The notes below the pieces were generated by a model. That model was not told the origin of the DNA and searched no databases. It was given only the letters and a program-made list of their open reading frames with translations. Below are positions 30,801-42,165 of a DNA stretch of 64,000 nucleotides, one piece after another; positions within the stretch are counted from its first letter, which is position 1; every line of letters starts with the position of its first letter. The DNA comes from Xanthostigma xanthostigma (lineage: Eukaryota; Arthropoda; Insecta; Raphidioptera; Raphidiidae): the NCBI GenBank assembly GCA_963575645.1, contig OY754475.1, positions 15,910,509-15,974,508 of the forward strand, written 5' to 3'. A program made the position numbers and the translations under genes.

Positions 30801-33414
30801 TCTCGACGTTTCATAGCCTCCTAAGGAGTTTGGCACCATTTTTGGAAAAGTCTATTTATTTAAGTATAGAGTTAATCGATTTAAACGAAATTTGGTCCAC
30901 ATATGGGAATCTATCACCGCACGAAGTCTATTTAAAATGTGCCTAATCGGGGCATGTTAAGGGTGGTATTTAGGGGTTGCAAAAAGTTTTCAGGCCAAAA
31001 AATACCGAAAAAATTCTCGGAATCGTTTCAAGTTTTAATTGTAACCCTTTTGTAATTATTAAAATGTTCTGCTAAAGTTTTAATAAAATCGGCTTGACAG
31101 AACCGGACTTACAAATTTTTTGAAAACACTAGTTTACTAAAAAGGATTTACATACTGAAGGGCGTATATAATTGGGTACAGATATTGAATTGATATTAAT
31201 ATTGAAAATAAGTAATAAAATCTTGTTTTAAGGGGTGTATTGAGGGGTAATTTTTTTATTTTGCCCAAAAACAAAATTAAGTTCATATAATAGAGCCACA
31301 TTGCCTATAAAAGCAAATACACTAATTGTCGGCAGGGTTTGGCACTGCGACCCGAGTTTTCGATTTATATCGACAGTTTCCATGTCTATGAAAAATTAAA
31401 AGTAAAGCTTATTCAAATTATTGTCCTTTTTTTCGTTCTTGTAACAAAAGAATTACAAGAACTGCGGCTAAATTGTTGGTTTTTAGCGTTGTTATTCAAC
31501 ATGTTTTTGCCACTGTGAACGTCCGGGAACTGACAAACTCTTGTCAGATATGTACGTGAATGGTGAGATTTGCGATCGCCGGCAGTCCAAAAACTGTCAG
31601 TCCAAAACTGAAGATATCATCGTTTAGATAAACTGAATGGTGTATGGCGCACGACAGTTCAGATATGCAGTTTAGATCGTACAGTCCTGAGACTGCCGGC
31701 CGACTGTGCGTGAATGGGTACCTTTAAAGAGATTTTCGCAAAAAAAACGTTTTTTGTGACTTTTCATCCCGCGTAACATTTTTAGCGGCATATGTATCGG
31801 TGAGGACTCTTGATATATTGTTTAGAATCACAAAACGAAGGTTCATGCATAAATCTTGTTTTCTCCTAATTTTTCTACTGTAGAATGTCTCTATTCCCTG
31901 TATTGTTATTATTATTTTTTCAGATAAATAAAAATGACGAGCTGCCAAACTTCATCTGTAAAACTTGTTACCTTCAGCTGATAAACGTACACCAGTTTCA
32001 GTCACAGATAGTACAGTCTGACAAAACATTTCGTCAGTATGTTCAGCAATTACATGCTGGCGACAAGAAAATCGAACCTGGAAGTTCATTTATGTTTTTT
32101 GAAAATTTTGAACACAAGAGCCCTATTCGCTGTGATGAAATTTCTACTAACATGCCAACAAATCAAGACAGCTCTAACCAAGGAACAGAAATAGCTTTTG
32201 TAGACATTCCTATTAAATGTGAAGCTACGGAAGACAGTTGCGCGGACATGGCCAATTTCAGTGATGAAACGGATGCTGATCTTACCGACAACATAATTAC
32301 TTGGGAAAAAAATAAGAGTGGCCTTGAAGACAGCAAAACGAACGAATTAGAATCAAAATCTCAAATATTATGGAACGTAAACAGCAGCAGCGGAGAAAAT
32401 AAAACTCAACCAGTGAATAGCAAACAAACAGACAGTACAAAAAAAGAGGAAGAGGATTATTACTGCGATATTTGCGACAAGCATATAACTAAGTTGATGT
32501 CTTTTAAAAGACACAAGCGGCTACACAATAGCAAGAGAGTGTATGAATGTGACGTTTGTAATAAGACTTTCAATCAGTTGTGCAACTTAAACAGTCACAA
32601 ACGTACACACAGTGGTGAGAAACCATATAAATGCGATCTTTGTGACATGAGTTTTTACCACGCCTCTAATTTAAATTGTCACAAACGTACACATACTCGA
32701 GAGAAACCGTATCAATGTGACATTTGTGGCAAGACTTTCACCCAGTCAAATAGTTTAAGAAAACACAAACTTGGACATACTGAGAAACGCTTTCTATGTG
32801 ACATATGTAGCAAGACTTTCACTCAAGCAGTCAATTTGAGAAATCACAAAAAAATTATACATGGCGGTGAGAAACCGTATCAATGTGACGTATGTAAAAA
32901 GAGATTTCCTCGTTTAAAGTCTTTAAAATATCATTCGTACCAACACAGTGGTGTCAAACCACATCAGTGTGACTTATGTGGTAAATCTTTTCCCCTGCTG
33001 AGTATTTTGGTTAGCCACAAAAAAATTCATAGTGGTGATAGACCGCATCAATGTGACGTTTGTTTCAAGTCTTTCACTCGATCAAATGATTTAAATACAC
33101 ACAAACGTACGCATACTGGTGAGAAGCCATTCAAGTGCGACATTTGTTACAAGACTTTCACGCGGTCCGACCATCTGCGTTCTCACAAACGCACCCATAG
33201 TGGTGAGAAACCATATCAATGTGACATTTGTACAAAGTCGTTCGCTCAAATAAATACTTTGAAATGTCACAAACTCGCACACATTGGCGTGAAACGATTA
33301 AATACAGGCGAGAAACCATACAAGTGTGAGTTTTGCAACAAGTTTTTCTTTAGATCGACTGAATTAAAACGACACCAGATGTCAAAAAATCATATTGGCG
33401 CGACGTTGCAATAA
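24897..33414 (+). CDS. Gene B: ZAD-C2H2 zinc-finger protein (two exons, complete)
   Basis: Exon 1 is 24897-25046 (ATG; 50 codons; CTG|GTAAGA) and exon 2 is 31924-33414 (TTTTTTCAG|ATA; stop TAA). Both splice sites are phase 0 and the joined product is 546 residues. Residues ~12-90 form a ZAD: the four zinc-binding cysteines are C15/C18 (LCRLC) and C62/C65 (FICKTC), ending in the helix HQFQSQIVQSDKTFRQYVQQL. An acidic linker carries AFVDIPIKCEATE (a psi-K-x-E site). Eleven C2H2 fingers follow from about residue 229 to the C-terminus, all with zinc ligands; the last has five residues between its histidines (HQMSKNH). ZAD domains mediate dimerisation, so the protein is probably a dimeric nuclear DNA-binding regulator. 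The 6.9-kb intron contains only repeats, and no alternative ZAD exon 2 was seen in it. Confidence 0.9.
25283..25345. repeat. Perfect short palindrome in intron of gene B
   Basis: ATTCTAGTAATTTAGAGCAT followed at once by its reverse complement; the arms are about 30 bp with almost no spacer. Confidence 0.75.
25347..26477. other. Intron of gene B, repeat debris
   Basis: Contains an inverted pair TTCCATTGGCGTAGAA / TTCTACGCCCATGGAA (25441-25502) and several GTGTCTGGCAG words (25650-26030). No gene. Confidence 0.4.
26478..26700. mobile_element. Foldback MITE with TATGTTACGG ends
   Basis: 223 bp, inverted throughout: TATATGTTACGGTTAATGTCC...GGACATTGGCCGTAACATA, with CGGGCAATGTC-type words repeated inside. 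The flanks allow a TA duplication. The ends equal those of the element at 40674-41330. Confidence 0.82.
26701..26990. other. Intron of gene B, no feature seen
   Basis: AT-rich, with TTAATTAATTAATTAATAAA at 26877-26896. Confidence 0.3.
26991..27669 (+). mobile_element. Repeat family X1, full-length copy 2
   Basis: Almost identical to 6045-6730 over its whole length. The GTTAGGAAC minisatellite differs slightly in unit order. Confidence 0.85.
27670..27986 (+). mobile_element. Two partial X1 copies in tandem
   Basis: 27670-27910 repeats the 3' third of X1 (CTGTTTAGGCAAATTCTG to GACGTTATCACGTC). It is followed by the first ~75 bp of another copy (27911-27986). Confidence 0.8.
28350..28557 (+). 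mobile_element. X1 3'-end copy with expanded minisatellite
   Basis: Starts in GCACGCACAGGGTCAGGCGG and ends GACGTTATCACGTC. Positions 28378-28475 are repeats of GGAACGTTACGACCGTTA / GGAACGTTACGAATGTTA, a ~36-bp period. The repeat makes chance open frames on both strands. Confidence 0.8.
28582..29260 (-). mobile_element. Repeat family X1, full-length inverted copy
   Basis: Reverse complement of the X1 unit, head to head with the partial copy at 28350-28557 and only about 25 bp away, so the two can fold into a large hairpin. Confidence 0.85.
29640..30310 (+). repeat. Dispersed repeat with internal duplication
   Basis: AACAAATGAACCGATTTTGATACGGTTTGCGG at 29765 recurs diverged at 29921. The right end (30190-30310), including a (CA)n run, matches the repeat at 19630-19770 in the other orientation. 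Confidence 0.7.
30420..31724. mobile_element. Non-autonomous DNA element, ~1.3 kb, TA flanks
   Basis: Inverted ends AAGGTACCCATTCACGCACA / complement at 31705-31724, with TA on both sides (30418-30419, 31725-31726). The left subterminal region repeats CCCATTCACGCACAGTCGGC, GGAACTGCAGATTT and ATCTGCAGTTAA twice to three times. No transposase was seen. It lies in the gene B intron, ~200 bp before the exon 2 acceptor. Confidence 0.85.
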
Positions 33415-33539
33415 TGATTTTTGACATTAAAAAATGCGTCAAAACATTGTTCGTAATTAATGAATGTAAGTACATCTTAAAAAATATTGATAAGAGATTA
33501 ATGCTGGGTTCCAGAAACGATTGTCAAAAAATCTGATTT

Positions 33540-34985
33540 AACAAAGACCTTAGATTATGAACCAAAGGAGATCCAGCTCGAGTGTAGCGATGGACCAATA
33601 TCTGTCAATATATCGTCAGCAACTGGGTAATACGCACACACGTTCATGACTTATAGGCTAATGCCTATACTTTTTTGAAAAAAAAAAATAGCAGGCAAGG
33701 ACCAGGTGGAAAATGTTGTTGAGGCTCCAACTTTAAGGGAAAAAAATATTTAAACACGAAAACATTCAAAATGGTGAAATGGGGATGCAATTTAGGGGTT
33801 GAAGACGGTTTTCTGCGATTTACGACAAAACGTGACCTCTTAGCGGAAATTGTTCTACACAAAAGTTGTAGATGGTAAAAAATCTAAAACTTTTGTACCA
33901 AACACTTTTCGACATAACCTCAAATGAACCGTCAAAATGGCGAAAAACCGATTTTTCAGTATTTAATTTTTTTCTCGCGTAAAAATAATTTAATTTGCAT
34001 GAAAATTTGTGAAAGCAGTTCAGAATACGACTATTTTCGGAGTTATGTACATTTTTCGAAAAAAACACCCTTATTTTCCACGAACAATTGTCTTGATGTT
34101 TTTTTGTATTTCGAAGTTCTATAAGTGGTCATTTTAATGTTTGAAATGTCTACTTTAAAATGGTCTATGTAAGTTGGTGGTTTATTTATCGTTAAACTAC
34201 TTAAAATTGCGAAAAACCGAAAAAACGTCTTTCTGTTGTGTATATGCTGTGATAAGGTAAATATTTTACAGTAGTACTGTAACTATAGATACTTAACAAA
34301 TCATGTGTATTTGTTGTCAAATTTCAGTTTGCTAGACTGAACCAATTAACTCCCAAAATAGTCGTATTCTGAACTGCAAAAAAATCATGTTTATTTAAGA
34401 TAAAAAAAGACATACTTTCACAAATTTTCATACAAATTAAATTATTTTTACGCGAGAAAAAAAATTAAATACTGAAAAATCGGTTTTTCGCCATTTTGAC
34501 GGTTCATTTGAGGTTATCTCGAAAAGTGTTTGGTACAAAAGTTTTAGATTTTTTACCATCTACAACTTTTGTGTAGAACAATTTCCGCTAAGAGGTCACG
34601 TTTTGTCGTAAATCGCAGAAAACCGTCTTCAACCCCTAAATTGCATCCCCATTTCACCATTTTGAATGTTTTCGTGTTTAAATATTTTTTTCCCTTAAAG
34701 TTGGAGCCTCAACAACATTTTCCACCTGGTCCTTGCCTGCTATTTTTTTTTTTTTTTAGCGTTAAAAATTCGTTTTGGCACCAGCCTATTACATGTGTGT
34801 AGTGTCTGCGAAGTTAAACAACTTTGGTAACTATGGCGAAAACAGGTGGAAAGACCGAAGTTTTTCTAGGTAGTGATAACAGCGCCACCTCGCGTGCAAC
34901 AGAAAACGGTCCCTCTCAAAACACGGCAAGCATAGGAAGCTAGGTCTCCTGTTTACAGCCTTTTTGTTATGAACATACATAATGA
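33540..34985. mobile_element. MITE split by a nested insertion
   Basis: 33540-33653 plus 34789-34985 together equal the reverse complement of the uninterrupted MITE at 47115-47409 (words: CGTCAGCAACTGGGTAA, AACAACTTTGGTAACTATGG, GAAGCTAGGTCTCCTG). The split is caused by the element at 33654-34788. Confidence 0.82.
33654..34788. mobile_element. PIF/Harbinger-like foldback element, TTA TSD
   Basis: Ends TAGGCTAATGCC / GGCACCAGCCTA; long arms of about 330 bp (GCAGGCAAGGACCAGGTGG...AATGGCGAAAAACCG and complement). It is flanked by TTA at 33651-33653 and 34789-34791, and the empty site at 47.3 kb has a single TTA. The 3-bp TTA duplication suits PIF/Harbinger. Identical 65-codon frames in the two arms are by-products of the palindrome. 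Confidence 0.82.
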
Positions 34986-35050
34986 AAAGCTTCAAATAAA
35001 TAAAATTATCGACCAATTTTTCTATTCAGACGTTAATCAAAGATTTCATA
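34986..35050. repeat. HH-family arm fragment
   Basis: CTTCAAATAAATAAAATTATCGACCAATTTTTCTATTCAGACG; no core present. Confidence 0.6.
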
Positions 35051-35132
35051 ATTAGGCCAAGCTGTAGAGCATTTTTGCATGACATAAAGACTAGTAGCAA
35101 ACCGATTGTGCGATGATATAAAAGATAATAAG

Positions 35133-35500
35133 CAGATGAATAGGTATATGTTTTTCACTCGAGTTTCCGGTTCATTAGTTAGTTATCAACCGTTTATTGC
35201 AAAAAAAACGCGATTTTTGTCTTTTTTTGCTTGTAACTTTGAAACTAATGGAGAAATCGGAATGCCCCAATGAAATGGTTTGTAGAGAATTGAAATATCT
35301 ACAGAATGAGAAGTCGAATGTCTTAATCGGATTATTAGGTCCTGAAAAATTTAGGAAAAACCAGAAAATTAGGCGTTTTTTCGAAAATTTATAGCTCCGT
35401 CACTTTTGAGCTGGAGCCCTAAAATTTTGATAGAAAGAAACTGTTGATAACTAACAAATGGAGCGGAAACTCGAGTGAAAAACACATACCTATTCATCTG
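35133..35500. mobile_element. MITE with ~60-bp inverted ends
   Basis: CAGATGAATAGGTAT(A/G)TGTTTTTCACTCGAGTTTCCG at both ends in inverted orientation, continuing to TTAGTTATCAAC. The interior has no gene. Confidence 0.85.
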
Positions 35501-36100
35501 TCGATTAAAACTATATTTTTCTTAAACTGTGTATAAATGTATTTAGCATCGTTTTTTGTACAGTTTCTACTTATAAACGACGTTTTTCTTCGCATTTAGA
35601 TCAAAATTTAGCTTGAAAAGTGGTCTTTTTCGACATAAAACATTCATTTTTTTGTGAGTACAATCTAATGTTCTAGATGACAGGAAGTTTTATTACGACA
35701 TTAGACTCTTCGTGATGTATGATCACAATCTAAGGTCATTGTCAAATCAAATTTTTTGACAATCCTTTCCGCAACTCAACATAAATACCTGAAACACAAA
35801 CTTAAATAATAATAACGTGTGACTGCTTTGAGAATGGAAGCCGTATGTACCTTAAGGTAAACTTGGTTGGACTATATTTCAATCATTATTTTGCAGTTGT
35901 GTGGTTATGCTGTCGGTAAAAATAACCACACGCAAACCACTTATCCTCTGGTCACATAAAGTTCGTATTGACAACAAAGGACCACACCACAAACTTGGTA
36001 CTAAAATCAATCTCCATGCTTTTACATTAGGCATGGGATGCCAATTACATAGTATATTGTAATTTTCTTCTAAATAAGAAGTCTATGTCGCTCTCTCGCG
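35501..36100. other. Intergenic, no gene seen
   Basis: Nothing recognised on either strand. Confidence 0.3.
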
Positions 36101-36317
36101 CAAGGGTGTAGATATTTTTTCATACAAGAATACTAACGAAGGAAGGTGTCAAGCAAAATATTAATTCCAAAACTAATTATGTGACAAAATACGCTGATGC
36201 AATCTTGTCTAAATTTTATTTTTTAGTTAGGCATTCGTAATATTTTCAGTTTTATTTTTATTATTATGGTCCAGGGGGGGGTAATTTCCCCCTTTATCCC
36301 CCATATCAATGCCCTTG
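36101..36317. mobile_element. hAT-type MITE, 8-bp TSD with one mismatch
   Basis: 217 bp with CAAGGGTGTAGATAT / ATATCAATGCCCTTG ends, flanked by CTCTCGCG (36093-36100) and CTCTGGCG (36318-36325). Same family as 3943-4246, including the internal GGGGGGTAATT(A/T)CCCCC segment. Confidence 0.85.
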
Positions 36318-36431
36318 CTCTGGCGTCAAATATCAACAGAACGTGCGTGAAAAATTGGTATAAGCTGATTACATAATTCGTAATTGTCTATTATATGCAC
36401 TTATGAAACTATAAACTCATATCAACCCTTC

Positions 36432-36789
36432 GGGATCATCCATAAGTTACGTCACACGAATTTTAAAATATCTAGATCTCTCCTGCCCCCTATGTCACAT
36501 TTAGTGACATTTTTTTTAACCCTCTCCTGCCAAGTGACGTCACATTATGACACATCTACCTTATAATGTAATGATTCGTAGAAAAAAATTATTAACAGTT
36601 AAATTAAATCATTTTTGCAGGCCAATAAATTACAGTTTAATGGCTAAATTAATATTAGTACACCGATTCACGGATAGAAAAATATGTTTTCTAAAGATTT
36701 GACTGTGACATCACAACATTTAAAATCCCTCGCACATTTTTGTCACAAATCCCACCTTCTAACGTGTGACGTAATTTTTGGATAATTCC
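36432..36789. mobile_element. MITE with GTTACGTCACACG ends
   Basis: GGGATCATCCATAAGTTACG / complement of CGTAATTTTTGGATAATTCC form inverted ends. The inner sequence repeats TGTCACA and GTGACGTCAC words. A diverged end also occurs at about 38840-38940. Confidence 0.7.
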
Positions 36790-38007
36790 TAAATTCCCGG
36801 AGAAAACAAAAAAAAAAACTTGTAAAATCCCCTAAAAACCTTAAGTTTAAAATATGGTTTCGATTCTCTCTACATACAAAAAGAGCCATATCGCTTATAA
36901 TTAGCTAGTTTTATGTTTTACAGCATACACAAATTTTTATCAAGAATATTTTTTTCTGACAAAATAATAATTAAAAATGTGCATTTCTTGTAACCGCCCT
37001 GTATAAAAATGATTTTCGTTTTAAATAAGTGACCTACTATGTAAATAATTTAACAGTGATCATTTTTGATCAATCTAGATTTGTTTTTGTATTGACGCAT
37101 GCGTGAAACAAATGGCGCTGGCTTGGCGGCAATTTAAACGATAATTCAAACCGGTTCAAGAGCAATCACTGTTTTGCGGTATTGACTTGATTGAAATGTG
37201 GCACACCCGAGTTTACCTTTAATTATTTAGTGCTATATATTTTCTTGGTTCAATTTATTGTTAACACGTTGACATTTTTTCTACGCTAATGATCCTAGTT
37301 CTATAATTTTGGATTATTATATTTTCCAAAATTTACGCAGGCTGGTTATACCAGGAGAAGAAGACTACTGTAGATTATAGACGCTCAACAACTGATGTTA
37401 AATTGGATTGTGAGTATAAAATATATATTGACTTTTTACCTTTACTTTGTTTTGGAGATATGCATGGAGTTTTCTGAACTTATTTAATTTTTGTCCACAA
37501 AATATAAATAGTAAACCGTGAAGATTGCTTGGAAACATTAGATTTTTTATGTTATATTACTGTGCAACCATAGCTATACGATATACTAACAATTTTTATA
37601 TGAATCAAACTTAACTTCAAAAGTTTGAACTCGATATCTTCAAAACAGAGGCCGATCGGAAAAAAAGTTCTTTTACGTTTTATCACTACAATTCAATCCC
37701 GAAAATGAATTTCCATTTTTTGTCTCCTGGTGTAAATCCTTTATATTAGCTTAAATGATCACGAGGAAGTGGACATCAGAAAAAACTTACACTCTCTAAC
37801 GTTTTGCGTTAGTGGCAAGTCATAAAATACGTTCGCATACAGAGGTGGTATCACTTAGTGTGACAAGGGGGATACCCTGTCTAAGGAAACGTGACATTCG
37901 CAGTGCATCAAACAATTCTGCTTTAATTTTTTCTTGACTTTTTCTTTATTTTATTTTTCCGTTAAGATGGAAAGATTTTGGGTAAATTTTGTCTATCGCG
38001 TTTATTT
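36790..38007. other. Intergenic, no gene seen
   Basis: AT-rich. AGATTATAGACGCTCAACAAC at 37373 resembles a short word at 2976 (GATTATAGACGCTCAA), possibly another dispersed fragment. Confidence 0.3.
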
Positions 38008-38067
38008 CTTTTATTTTTTCGAACAACCCTTGTCTATTCGTACAAGGGTTGTTCGAAAAAATAAAAG
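38008..38067. repeat. Short perfect palindrome
   Basis: CTTTTATTTTTTCGAACAAC and CCTTG, then TCTATTCGTA, then the reverse complement. It lies at the end of the gag-like fragment that follows. Confidence 0.75.
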
Positions 38068-38343
38068 TAGTTGATCGGTTTTTGTTTTCGCTAATAGGTC
38101 TTTCATTTGTTTTGACACACTCGGAACAATTTAGTTTTTCCTTGAGTCTGATATTTTAGCTTGTGTATCAGCTAATAAAATTGTTGCATCATTTAATCTT
38201 TCTATGAAGTATAAGTTGCCCACATCTTCCTCGTCTTCCCTGACCAATATAGATAGAATGTCACCTAGAACCATTAAGTCTGAGCCGATAGAAGTTTGAG
38301 TTTCTATCATGAAGTTATCTCGTTTAATGGCAGTATCCGACAT
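38068..38343 (-). pseudogene. Retroelement ORF1-like fragment
   Basis: Minus-strand frame QTSIGSDLMVLGDILSILVR, then LIERLNDA-like sequence (FIERLNDATILLADTQAKIS), DSRKN-stop, then IVPSVSKQMKDLLAKTKTDQLL. The arrangement resembles the N-terminal ORF of retroelements of the DIRS or a related type ('LL.D.Q...S..R...I.P.L.K'). The assignment is from memory and tentative. The frame is broken by TAA. Confidence 0.4.
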
Positions 38344-38970
38344 AGTCGTAAGAATTTCTTCTACTCATATATTATTTTAATAATAAAGAGGTTGTGTTTC
38401 CCTCTGAAATGCCACTGGGTTTAGGATCGATTCGAATGAAAAAATGTTTGGAACGAAAGTTGCTTGTTTTTCAATAAAGATTCGGAACCTGCGAGAAAAA
38501 ATCGGGTTCCAATTAAAAAAAAGTTAACCTGCGCAGGGCACCAGCTGAAAACCGCAGGTGAATAAAACCTGCGCCATTCGATTGCCCCCTCAAAACTACA
38601 AAAATCATCTTTGGAGGTCGAAATCGAAAAAATGCGATGTAAGCGAATAAAAAGGGTGTTCGTGTCTTAAAAAGCCATACTGTATACATTGTCGTCACAA
38701 TAGCTTACAAGTTTTAATATTTATTTATTTATTAAAATTTTATTGAAATAATAAAAATTTTTGAAATATCAATTTGTCTGTCTGTTAATCGCAATAAATT
38801 GTTTACGGGGGGGAGGGGCTCTGGTTTTTGTGACGAAATATTTATAGGAGGGTCGCAAAACGCAAAAAGTGTGACGCAGCGTGACGAGGGGGGGAGAAAA
38901 AGGTGAAATTTAAAGTGACGTATTTTATGAACGGCCACTTACTAATTCAATAAAGTGAATAATATTTCAT
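38344..38970. other. Intergenic, repeat debris
   Basis: Includes GTGACGTATTTTATGAACGGCC (38919-38935 region), similar to the 36432-36789 element ends. Confidence 0.35.
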
Positions 38971-39492
38971 ATACAGATTGTATCAAATCAAAACGGTCCA
39001 TAGAACATTATGTGTGTAAGACAGAGACGATATTATATAAAGCACTAAAGCAGTAAGTAAGAATGAGATAAATGATCGCTAATAGTTACTGTGGTTACGT
39101 AAATAAATAATTACGTACACTGTAAATCTTTTTACCAATTTATCAATTAAAACAACTAAACTGTAATATTAATGTTTTCAAAGACAGCTACAAATAAATT
39201 TATTATGTCGGCGGTTGAATTACCACCATAAAACCATTTAATTATTTGGATTTTTTCCCGAACAGTATAAATAGCCATTTTATCAATAATTTCACTAGTA
39301 ATACTGACATTTGATAAAATTGTGATTTTTACTGTAGAAAACAAAGACGATACTATCAGATTGTATAACCACAGTAACTATTAGCGATCATTTATCTCAT
39401 TCTTACTTACTGCTTTAGTGCTTTATATAATATCGTCTCTGTCTTACACACAGAATGTTCTATGGACCGTTTTGATTTGATACAATCTGTAT
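38971..39492. mobile_element. Foldback MITE with ~125-bp arms
   Basis: ATACAGATTGTATC...TAGTTACTGTGGTTA (38971-39097) is inverted almost perfectly at 39366-39492. The loop of about 270 bp has no recognisable gene. Confidence 0.88.
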
Positions 39493-40673
39493 ATTAGAAT
39501 ACAGATAGTAACTAGTAATTAAAAATTGAAGGCCCCAGAAAAATATTTCATTTCGAACCTATGATCAAAATTTTTAATTTAAATAAACAAAAATACATTT
39601 TTTTCTTAATAGATTGTCATTCGTGTCTCTAATTTTGTTCTTGAGCTATTATCGATTCTAAATAGTTTTTGTTTTATATTTAATGTGGGGTGGTGGACTT
39701 TGAAACCAGGATGAGGGCATTTTATTGTTAATGTTTTATTTTTATAGGTGGAGGATTTTTAAGCCCATATTTGGGATTTTTTTTATTATTTATTGAGCTC
39801 AAGAATGATTAAAAAAAACCCAACATGCTAATTGGCCCTGCATGACCCAGTGCCAAAGAGCCAAGCTCTAGCTTTACTAAACTCAAGAGTAAGCCGAGAG
39901 AAATGAACGTAACAACCAACACAGCTTTTATTAAGAAACGACGCTTATTTTTAATGACTCGACTTCGAAAAAAGGCAGGTTATGATTTTAACAGTCTATT
40001 TTTGTAGCTATAATAATTTTATATTATAATTTTATCTTTAAATTTTCTTCAGTATAAAGTAGTGTTGATCTAATAGAATGTTACGATGAAGGAAGTTTTT
40101 GATTGAGGATCATAAATAAGCTTTACCAATGTTACGCTAGTGGCCAACGTTTCGAAAAATTTATTTTCATCTTTAAATTTTCTGAAATTTCTGCTGACTA
40201 TAACACAGCAATATTAGAGCCTGAAGCAGTCTTAATAACAAAACACGAAACCTCGTTCTTATTAATAATAGCTCTGTTGGTATAGCTTTTCCCTAACTTT
40301 CCCGTGATCATTTAACGCTTTTATAGTTCTTTGATCACTTAGTTATAATGTTATAGTAGTTTATATATTATGTAGGGTGGAATGAATTATATTATACCGT
40401 CATGTGATAATTTTAAATGAGCACTAGCGAGTTTTAACAGTCTATAGAAAAGCAAAACCATGACGTGCACAGCCGCATGCAAATACAATGTTATTAGAAG
40501 TGAACTTGCTCAAAAGTGAACTGTCAAAAATTTTGAAAATGGAATGAAAATTATCTATTTTATTATAGGAGGTGCGTGCAAAAAAATGTATATAGACTAT
40601 ACAAATAAATAAAATTGAAATGTCTGTAATGTCAAAATAACAGTTTTTTACTAAATGTATATGAAAGTTGGTA
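39493..40673. other. Intergenic, no gene seen
   Basis: Around 39955 the words GACTCGACTTCGAAAAAAGG and GGTTATGATTTTAACAGTC resemble tails of lepidopteran-type repeats. Confidence 0.35.
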
Positions 40674-41330
40674 TATATGTTACGGTCTATACCCGAATTC
40701 GGTCAATGACCGAAATAAATGCGCTAAACTAGTTTTGACCAACGAATATTGCCAAAACCCGAAATCTTACATTTAAACGGATATTGAGTGTTATAAAATG
40801 AGCAAAACTAGTTTTGCGCATTTTCAATTGGTCCAAACTTGTTCTGTCCATTTCTGAACGGACGGTACTAGTTCTGCTTGTTTTATTCAATCAACGTTGC
40901 TTTTCGATTTCATTAGACACTAAATTAAAAAAAAAATGAATCTCCTTCAAAAAAGCGTAAAATAACAGTTTTGAGATCAACACCAATTTAATATGCTTAA
41001 GTACATAAAGCGTGATAGTAATTCAAGTGATTTCGAGCTCAAAACTGTTATTTCACCCTTCTTAGTAACACTTTTTTGAAGGAGGTTCAATTAAAAAAAA
41101 ATTTAGTGTCGAATAAAATCGAAAAGCAACGTTGATTGAATAAAACAAGCAGAACTAGTACCATCCGTTCAGAAATGGACAGAACTAGTTTTGACCAATT
41201 GAAAATGCGCAAAACTAGTTTTGCTCATTTTATAACATACCCGTTTAAATGTAAGATTTCGGGTTTGGGCAATATTCGTTGGTCAAAACTAGTTTTGCGC
41301 ATTTATTTCGGGTATAGACCGTAACATATA
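40674..41330. mobile_element. Foldback MITE with TATGTTACGG ends, rich in ACTAGTTTTG
   Basis: Arms of about 250 bp start TATATGTTACGGTCTATACC and are inverted at 41090-41330. The word AACTAGTT(T/C)TG and near variants occur about ten times, and AAAACTAGTTTTG is self-complementary. Same ends as 26478-26700. Confidence 0.85.
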
Positions 41331-42001
41331 CAGTACTTATAACAAAAAAAAAAACAATTTTTAAAGTTTTTGCCTGTCAGTCTGTTCCGACTAATCTCCG
41401 AAACGACTAGATCGATTTTGACGGGACTTTCATTGGCAGACAGCTGATGTTATAAGGAGTAACTTAGGCTACTTTTATTTTAGAAAAAGAAAAAAAAATA
41501 ATTAGGGTTACGCGATTCAAATTGGTAAGTCAAATATTTGATTAACGCCTGATTGTATTACACAATAAATACAAAAAAAAAAAAAAATAGGGAAGTTTTT
41601 TCATGAACTCTGCGAACTGAGCAAACATTTTTTTGTTATATTCCACGTGGACGAAGTCCCGGGTAACAGTTAATATATTATTATATATCTCGAACATAAT
41701 GAAATAATTATGACTCTTCTGCGTGTTAAAACTTGTTGACGCTCCTTTTAACATAATATCAGCGACTCGTATAATGACATCATTTACGTTCTAGATACAT
41801 AAATTACGATGTATGACTTTAATTTTTATTTGGTTTATTTTGTATAAAGAAACAATAAAGTTGTGGAAAAATTGTATATGAATTTCTTATTTTCACTTTG
41901 GTTAATTTTTTATGCAGAATATATTATTTTGTTTGTGCTAATTTTTGTCCACGACGCGCGACGGGACGAAGAAGGTAATAATTAATTTATATATTTTTTA
42001 G
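41331..42001. other. Intergenic, repeat-like
   Basis: 41370-41470 reads like a generic insect repeat tail (TCCGAAACGACTAGATCGATTTTGACGG). No gene. Confidence 0.35.
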
Positions 42002-42165
42002 ATATTTTTGAAGAAGATCCAAATCCGGATCGAAACGTCATCTTGTGTTATATTGATTTGTAATTTTATCATTTTTTGTCAATATATCGTTTGGTCTGAG
42101 AAAAATTGGTCGACAATTTTATTTACTTGAAGAGTTCTATTCAGACGTTAATCAAAGATTTGAAT
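42002..42165 (+). repeat. HH-family element with hammerhead-like core (5' arm missing)
   Basis: TTGAAGA-A-GATCC-AAATCC-GGATC-GAAAC (42008-42036) keeps a perfect 5-bp stem between a UUGAAGA box and a GAAA box. It is followed by TGTCAATATATCGTTTGGTC and the usual arm to GACGTTAATCAAAGA. Confidence 0.65.

Noticed and set aside
31885-31923. ATG 31885 as start of gene B (with MSLFPVLLLLFFQ as a signal peptide)
   Set aside because: These codons are the intron's polypyrimidine tract before the CAG acceptor; a ZAD exon 1 with matching phase exists at 24897.
33665-34802. Identical short proteins starting MCRTISAKRSRF on both strands
   Set aside because: By-product of the foldback arms of 33654-34788; no independent coding evidence.
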